DNA from: MKUN01 sp964481425
GTDB taxonomy: Bacteria; Bacteroidota; Bacteroidia; Chitinophagales; Chitinophagaceae
NCBI GenBank assembly: GCA_964481425.1
Contig: CAYZTM010000003.1
Span: 62,001 to 126,000, forward strand
Reading direction: 5' to 3'
DNA: 64,000 nt
Shown: piece after piece, positions 61,501 to 64,000 of the stretch
Position numbering within the stretch: position 1 is the stretch's first letter
Layout of the letters: every line of letters begins with the position of its first letter
Notes under the pieces: model-generated
The model's database searches: none
Told to the model about the DNA's origin: nothing
Seen by the model: the letters and a program-made list of their open reading frames with translations, nothing else
Made by a program: the position numbers and the translations under genes

Positions 61501-61929
61501 CTGGTAGCAACAGGTTCAGGCGACTTTGTATGGTACGGTCCTAATGGCCTGATACCTAACGTAACGGGCAATACCTACCACCCAACGCAGTTAGGTGCTT
61601 ACTGGTGTGTAAATGTGAGCACGGGCTGCCGTTCAAATCCATCGAACGTGTTGACCATCTCATTGCTGAAGGTTGGTAACTACAACCTGGATAATGTGAA
61701 GATATACCCGAACCCGACCAGCGGCCAGGTGATCATGGACTGGGGCAGCAATGTAAATGTGAAGGTGGATGTGTATAACATCACAGGTCAGGGCCTGCTG
61801 CATGAGGACATCAACAACCAGTCGAAGAAAGTGATGGACCTTTCTTACCTGCCTAACGGCGATTACTTCCTCGTTATCAGGGACGAAACAGGTAAATCAG
61901 GAACTGTAAAAGTGACTATAGCCAAATAA
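58564..61929 (+). CDS. Secreted M43-type metalloprotease with Ig-like repeats, T9SS cargo
   Basis: 1121 residues. The signal peptide ends ...YSVATAQ. A pappalysin/M43-like protease domain (about 70-345) has a zinc site HEIGHAMTLYH (H241-H251) and the downstream NFMDYSNCQDRFTPGQRDRM that forms the Met-turn. Family members normally have Gly at the eighth position of HExxHxxGxxH; here it is Thr. A GEVED domain follows (about 365-510, ends GQAEDYSVTI). Then five repeats of about 85-95 residues share a 'Y.W.vNG......f.s..l.nGD.V.a.i' core (60115-61460), like bacterial Ig/PKD domains. The C-terminus is a type IX sorting domain (KIYPNPTSGQVIMDW). It is expected to be extracellular or surface-bound, degrading proteins. 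Confidence 0.88.
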   Translation: MIRKITLLFLACVGIYSVATAQPVCGFDSVFQHKLATDPSYAAAVAQMDAQWSQFETIAQNNNVVGPATYGSGKAYKIPIVIHVMLPGGANPIGSLYNPTDAQLTGMVDYLNKAYAAQWAGYPDTMNGGTYVPFEFVLAQRDSNCNPTTGIERVDASGVTNYTACGVGAGGANDVLIKDLARWPVDRYYNIWIVNKIDCEDGTGGGPFTAGYAYLAPAPAQDDGTIMLALTATAGEITLPHEIGHAMTLYHTFQGGNVTTCPPLGPCATTGDLVCDTEPEKQSNFNCPNDPNPCTGASYNFVTHNFMDYSNCQDRFTPGQRDRMLNGFLNYRGGFTGSLGGEPIGAAPTAACNTITTTPANTFNAGPREVKINDANYTYLDYSTSGYNGDGNLAYWDLSCKEGATLDAGATYTLSVTTGFWTERVRVYLDMNNDGTFDPVNELIYSHDGTLNNETHSTSWVVPSVITNPSLVTCTPLRMRVVTDRTAAVTPPAPCSVVSGQAEDYSVTIVGTGTGGGTVSITQLNGLPVSCNSDTLHFAAAAANVANPTYKWFVNGASTGITTDSFASSTLANGDVVTAKIYFATTCGADSAVSNGITITHSGIIPPSATIALTGGNPVSCDGDTLTFSVTAAVNPGTSPVYKWYVNGVYTGQTGTSYSSAALNNGDLVRAQITSNNACAIPDTGSSNTLTVVHGTITPAASIALINGNNPGCPNQVLTFKATPTNGGSNPTYQWYVNGVAAGNNSDQFSGTFNNGDVIKATLHSSASCASPDTGVSNPITVVINYDTQTVTIYTTANLPVCAGHWVNFVATTLNIGETIQWQVNGVNVPGATNNNFSSNTLSDGDIVTAVISITNSCIYNPVDTSDPITVTVLPSDTPTISSNITQGNNPGCLDSLVEFTGTYTNFGTNPNAVWLVNGVQVATGNVFQSTTLLNGDVVTFRVNQTDGDCYINDTLSSSTIMHLTPTPPTPLLSLIGNMLVATGSGDFVWYGPNGLIPNVTGNTYHPTQLGAYWCVNVSTGCRSNPSNVLTISLLKVGNYNLDNVKIYPNPTSGQVIMDWGSNVNVKVDVYNITGQGLLHEDINNQSKKVMDLSYLPNGDYFLVIRDETGKSGTVKVTIAK

Positions 61930-61946
61930 CAGGCCAAACAAACACA

Positions 61947-61984
61947 AAAAAAGAAAGCCACGCTAATGCGTGGCTTTCTTTTTT
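61947..61984. terminator. Bidirectional terminator between protease and murF-alr genes
   Basis: GAAAGCCACGC pairs with GCGTGGCTTTC around a 4-base loop, with A and T tracts on either side extending the stem to 17 pairs. It serves both convergent genes. Confidence 0.88.
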
Positions 61985-61999
61985 GCCCGGCCGTTGTTC

Positions 62000-64000
62000 T
62001 TAATCTTCCTGGGTATAAACACGCTTCACCCGTTGTGATATACCTGTCATGATCTCGTAAGCAATGGTGCCATCCCAGGCAGCAAGTTCTGTAAGCGTCA
62101 ATTGCTCTCCGAATACGATCACCTCATCTCCTTCTTTTGCTTCGGGTATATCCGTTACATCTACCATGCACATATCCATCGCCACAATGCCAAACACTTT
62201 TGCAGGTTTACCATGCACCAGCACATGTGCCTTGCCATTGCCCAGAGCGCGGGGGTAGCCATCTGCATAGCCAATGCTTATGGTAGCGATACGCATGGTG
62301 CCCGTCACTTTCCCACCCCTGCTGTAGCCTACCGTCTGTCCCTCGTGCAATGTCTTTATCTGCGCGATGGTCGTTTTCAGGGTACCTATCTGTTTCAGTT
62401 GCCCCTTCAGGGCATTGCTGCCATCAACTCCATATAGGCCTATTCCTACACGTACCATATCGAAATGAAGGTCCGGATGACGTACCACACCCGCCGAATT
62501 GCATAGATGCCGGAGCGGCCTGTAAGAAAGTTGTGCTATTATATCTTCACTCCATTTTTTAAATAACTCAGCCTGTTTCACAGTAAAGTCATCATGCTGC
62601 TTATCCTCGCTTGCAACCAAATGACTGAATATTGAAGCCACCCTGAGATGTGTATCGTTTCTCAAATGTGTTTTCAATGCCTCCAGTTCATCCTCCATAA
62701 AGCCAAGCCGGTGCATTCCTGTATCGAGCTTAATGTGTATCGGGTAATCCTTTACCTCCAGCGTTTGTGCTATATCATGAAAAGCCTGGTAAGAGCGCAT
62801 GCTAAACAACTCGGGTTCCAGCTTCCAGGTTATCATCCGGTCAAAAGAGCCAAGATCGGGACTCATTACCATTATGGGCATGGTGATGCCTGTTTTACGC
62901 AAGGCTACGCCCTCATCGGTATAAGCTACTGCAAGGTAATCAACACCCGAATACTGCAACAGGTTAGCGATCTCATAACTGCCATGGCCATATGAAAAGG
63001 CCTTGACGATAGCCATTGTTTTTACACCCGGCTCCAGGTAAGAACGATAGACATCGAGATTATGCGCCAGTGCCGTCAGGTCGATGGTCAGCACGGTCTG
63101 GTGCACTTCCTGTTCCAGCAATATGCTGATCTTCTCGAAGGTAAAAGCCCGTGCGCCTTTCAGCAAGATCGCCTCCTGCTCGAAAGTGAGTAAATAGAAC
63201 TTCTTAAGAAAATCCTCTGTTGACTTAAAGAATATACTCCTCAGTTTCTTATGCTTCCTGAAACTGGCCTTATTCCTGTATAGTGCCGGACCTATGCCAA
63301 TAAACCGTTTAATGCTATGCTGGGCCACAAGGTCTGCGATCTCTTCATAAAGATCGGAATCGGCAGCCCTGCCCTGCTGAATATCGGAAAGAATAACCGT
63401 GTGTTGCGAATGTTGTTGTTGCTGGTCGAGGAGATCGAGCGCAATTCGGAAAGAGGTAAGGTCTGAATTATATGTATCGTTGATAATGGTACATCCATTG
63501 ATACCATGTTTCAATTCCAGGCGCATAGATACCGGGTGAAGGTGCAGCATACGCTGCCCTACCTGCCCCATATCCTCACCCATTACCAGGAGTACACACC
63601 AGCAATGTATGGCATCTTCGATAGAGGCCGGGTCAATAAAAGGTATAGTTATAGATATATCTTCACCCTTATAACGGGCCTCGATCTTTGTTTTTCCATT
63701 TTCCGCATGGGTTTGCAATATCCGCAGGTCAGCATCCATCTTGTGCGACCATGTAAAGAGTTGCAACTGCTGACCATTCCCTGCTGCCCTCGACTGATGT
63801 ATATATTGGGATATGCAATCGTTCAGTTCATGATAGTCTTTGCAATAGATCAATTGTGCCGCATGACGGAACAACATCAGTTTTTCATTTATCTTCTGCC
63901 TCTTGTTGAGGAAACCTGCGTCATGTGCCTCACCAATGTTGGTAAACACCCCGATCGTTGGCTTTATCATCCGCTCCAGTTGTTCCATCTCACCAGGCTG
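62000..64000 (-). CDS. MurF-alanine racemase fusion, 5' end outside window
   Basis: 666 residues are visible; the frame runs open off the edge (first readable residues QPGEMEQLERMIKPTIGVFTNIGEAH). The visible part of MurF (about 1-290) shows DTYNSDLTSFRIALDLLDQ and lacks only its N-terminus and P-loop. Alanine racemase follows (about 300-666) with the PLP lysine in MAIVKAFSYGHGSYE, the substrate stretch IKLDTGMHRLGF and the catalytic Tyr region MVRVGIGLYGVDG. The fusion is a Bacteroidota trait. It makes D-alanine and adds D-Ala-D-Ala to UDP-MurNAc-tripeptide in peptidoglycan synthesis. Total length elsewhere is about 820 residues. Confidence 0.93.
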   Translation of the reverse strand, partial: QPGEMEQLERMIKPTIGVFTNIGEAHDAGFLNKRQKINEKLMLFRHAAQLIYCKDYHELNDCISQYIHQSRAAGNGQQLQLFTWSHKMDADLRILQTHAENGKTKIEARYKGEDISITIPFIDPASIEDAIHCWCVLLVMGEDMGQVGQRMLHLHPVSMRLELKHGINGCTIINDTYNSDLTSFRIALDLLDQQQQHSQHTVILSDIQQGRAADSDLYEEIADLVAQHSIKRFIGIGPALYRNKASFRKHKKLRSIFFKSTEDFLKKFYLLTFEQEAILLKGARAFTFEKISILLEQEVHQTVLTIDLTALAHNLDVYRSYLEPGVKTMAIVKAFSYGHGSYEIANLLQYSGVDYLAVAYTDEGVALRKTGITMPIMVMSPDLGSFDRMITWKLEPELFSMRSYQAFHDIAQTLEVKDYPIHIKLDTGMHRLGFMEDELEALKTHLRNDTHLRVASIFSHLVASEDKQHDDFTVKQAELFKKWSEDIIAQLSYRPLRHLCNSAGVVRHPDLHFDMVRVGIGLYGVDGSNALKGQLKQIGTLKTTIAQIKTLHEGQTVGYSRGGKVTGTMRIATISIGYADGYPRALGNGKAHVLVHGKPAKVFGIVAMDMCMVDVTDIPEAKEGDEVIVFGEQLTLTELAAWDGTIAYEIMTGISQRVKRVYTQED

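Overview
The window looks like a chromosome segment from a Bacteroidota bacterium, most likely Chitinophagaceae or a close relative. Four secreted proteins end in type IX secretion sorting domains with a YPNP motif. SecD and SecF are fused, as are MurF and alanine racemase. Family markers include DUF4270, DUF4286 and OstA-like proteins. Many genes have a TAnnTTTG promoter -7 element a short distance upstream and no clear Shine-Dalgarno sequence. The call rests on these features, not on a database search.

Layout. 1-3.7 kb: orphan YefM-like antitoxin, polytopic membrane protein, glutamine-dependent asparagine synthase. 3.7-5.8 kb: an AT-rich three-gene cassette on the minus strand (ParA-type ATPase plus two small alpha-helical proteins, each with an Rx4H motif), the best candidate for an undescribed system. 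5.8-7.5 kb: a REP-like hairpin, an outer-membrane barrel protein and about 770 bases of repeat-rich non-coding DNA. 7.5-12.9 kb: TPR sensor kinase, LytTR regulator, secreted FG-GAP-like protein and barrel protein. 13-19 kb: secreted and membrane proteins, ABC-2 permease, glycosyltransferase and sugar-nucleotide epimerase. 19-25 kb: ribosomal protein THX, HU, DUF4286, RsgA, MacB-like permease, T9SS cargo, AtpG. 25-35.9 kb: core metabolism (pyruvate kinase, PanC, GlmS, MetK, aspartate kinase) with a starch-synthase-like half protein and a DUF4270 lipoprotein. 35.9-42 kb: envelope biogenesis (OstA/LptA-like, MlaD-like, a large TolB-like/BamA-like protein). 42-50 kb: MBL hydrolase, PDZ protein, TsaC-like protein, DNA ligase, and a nicotinamide riboside salvage operon (pnuC, PAP2 phosphatase, NadR-like kinase), then a secreted sugar dehydrogenase. 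50-52 kb: tRNA-Phe followed by a low-GC accessory patch with decayed genes. 52-58 kb: amino-acid permease, MlaE-like permease, SecDF. 58.4 kb: a 10-N assembly gap. 58.5-64 kb: secreted M43 metalloprotease with Ig-like repeats, and the 3' part of murF-alr running off the window edge.

Most of the window is housekeeping and envelope biology: cytosolic precursor supply (GlmS, MurF-Alr, epimerase), envelope lipid transport (MlaD, MlaE, OstA) and protein export (SecDF, T9SS cargo). Accessory content is concentrated at 0-0.4, 3.7-7.5 and 50.4-52.1 kb. Annotations are by reading motifs and family resemblance; no search or structure prediction was run.
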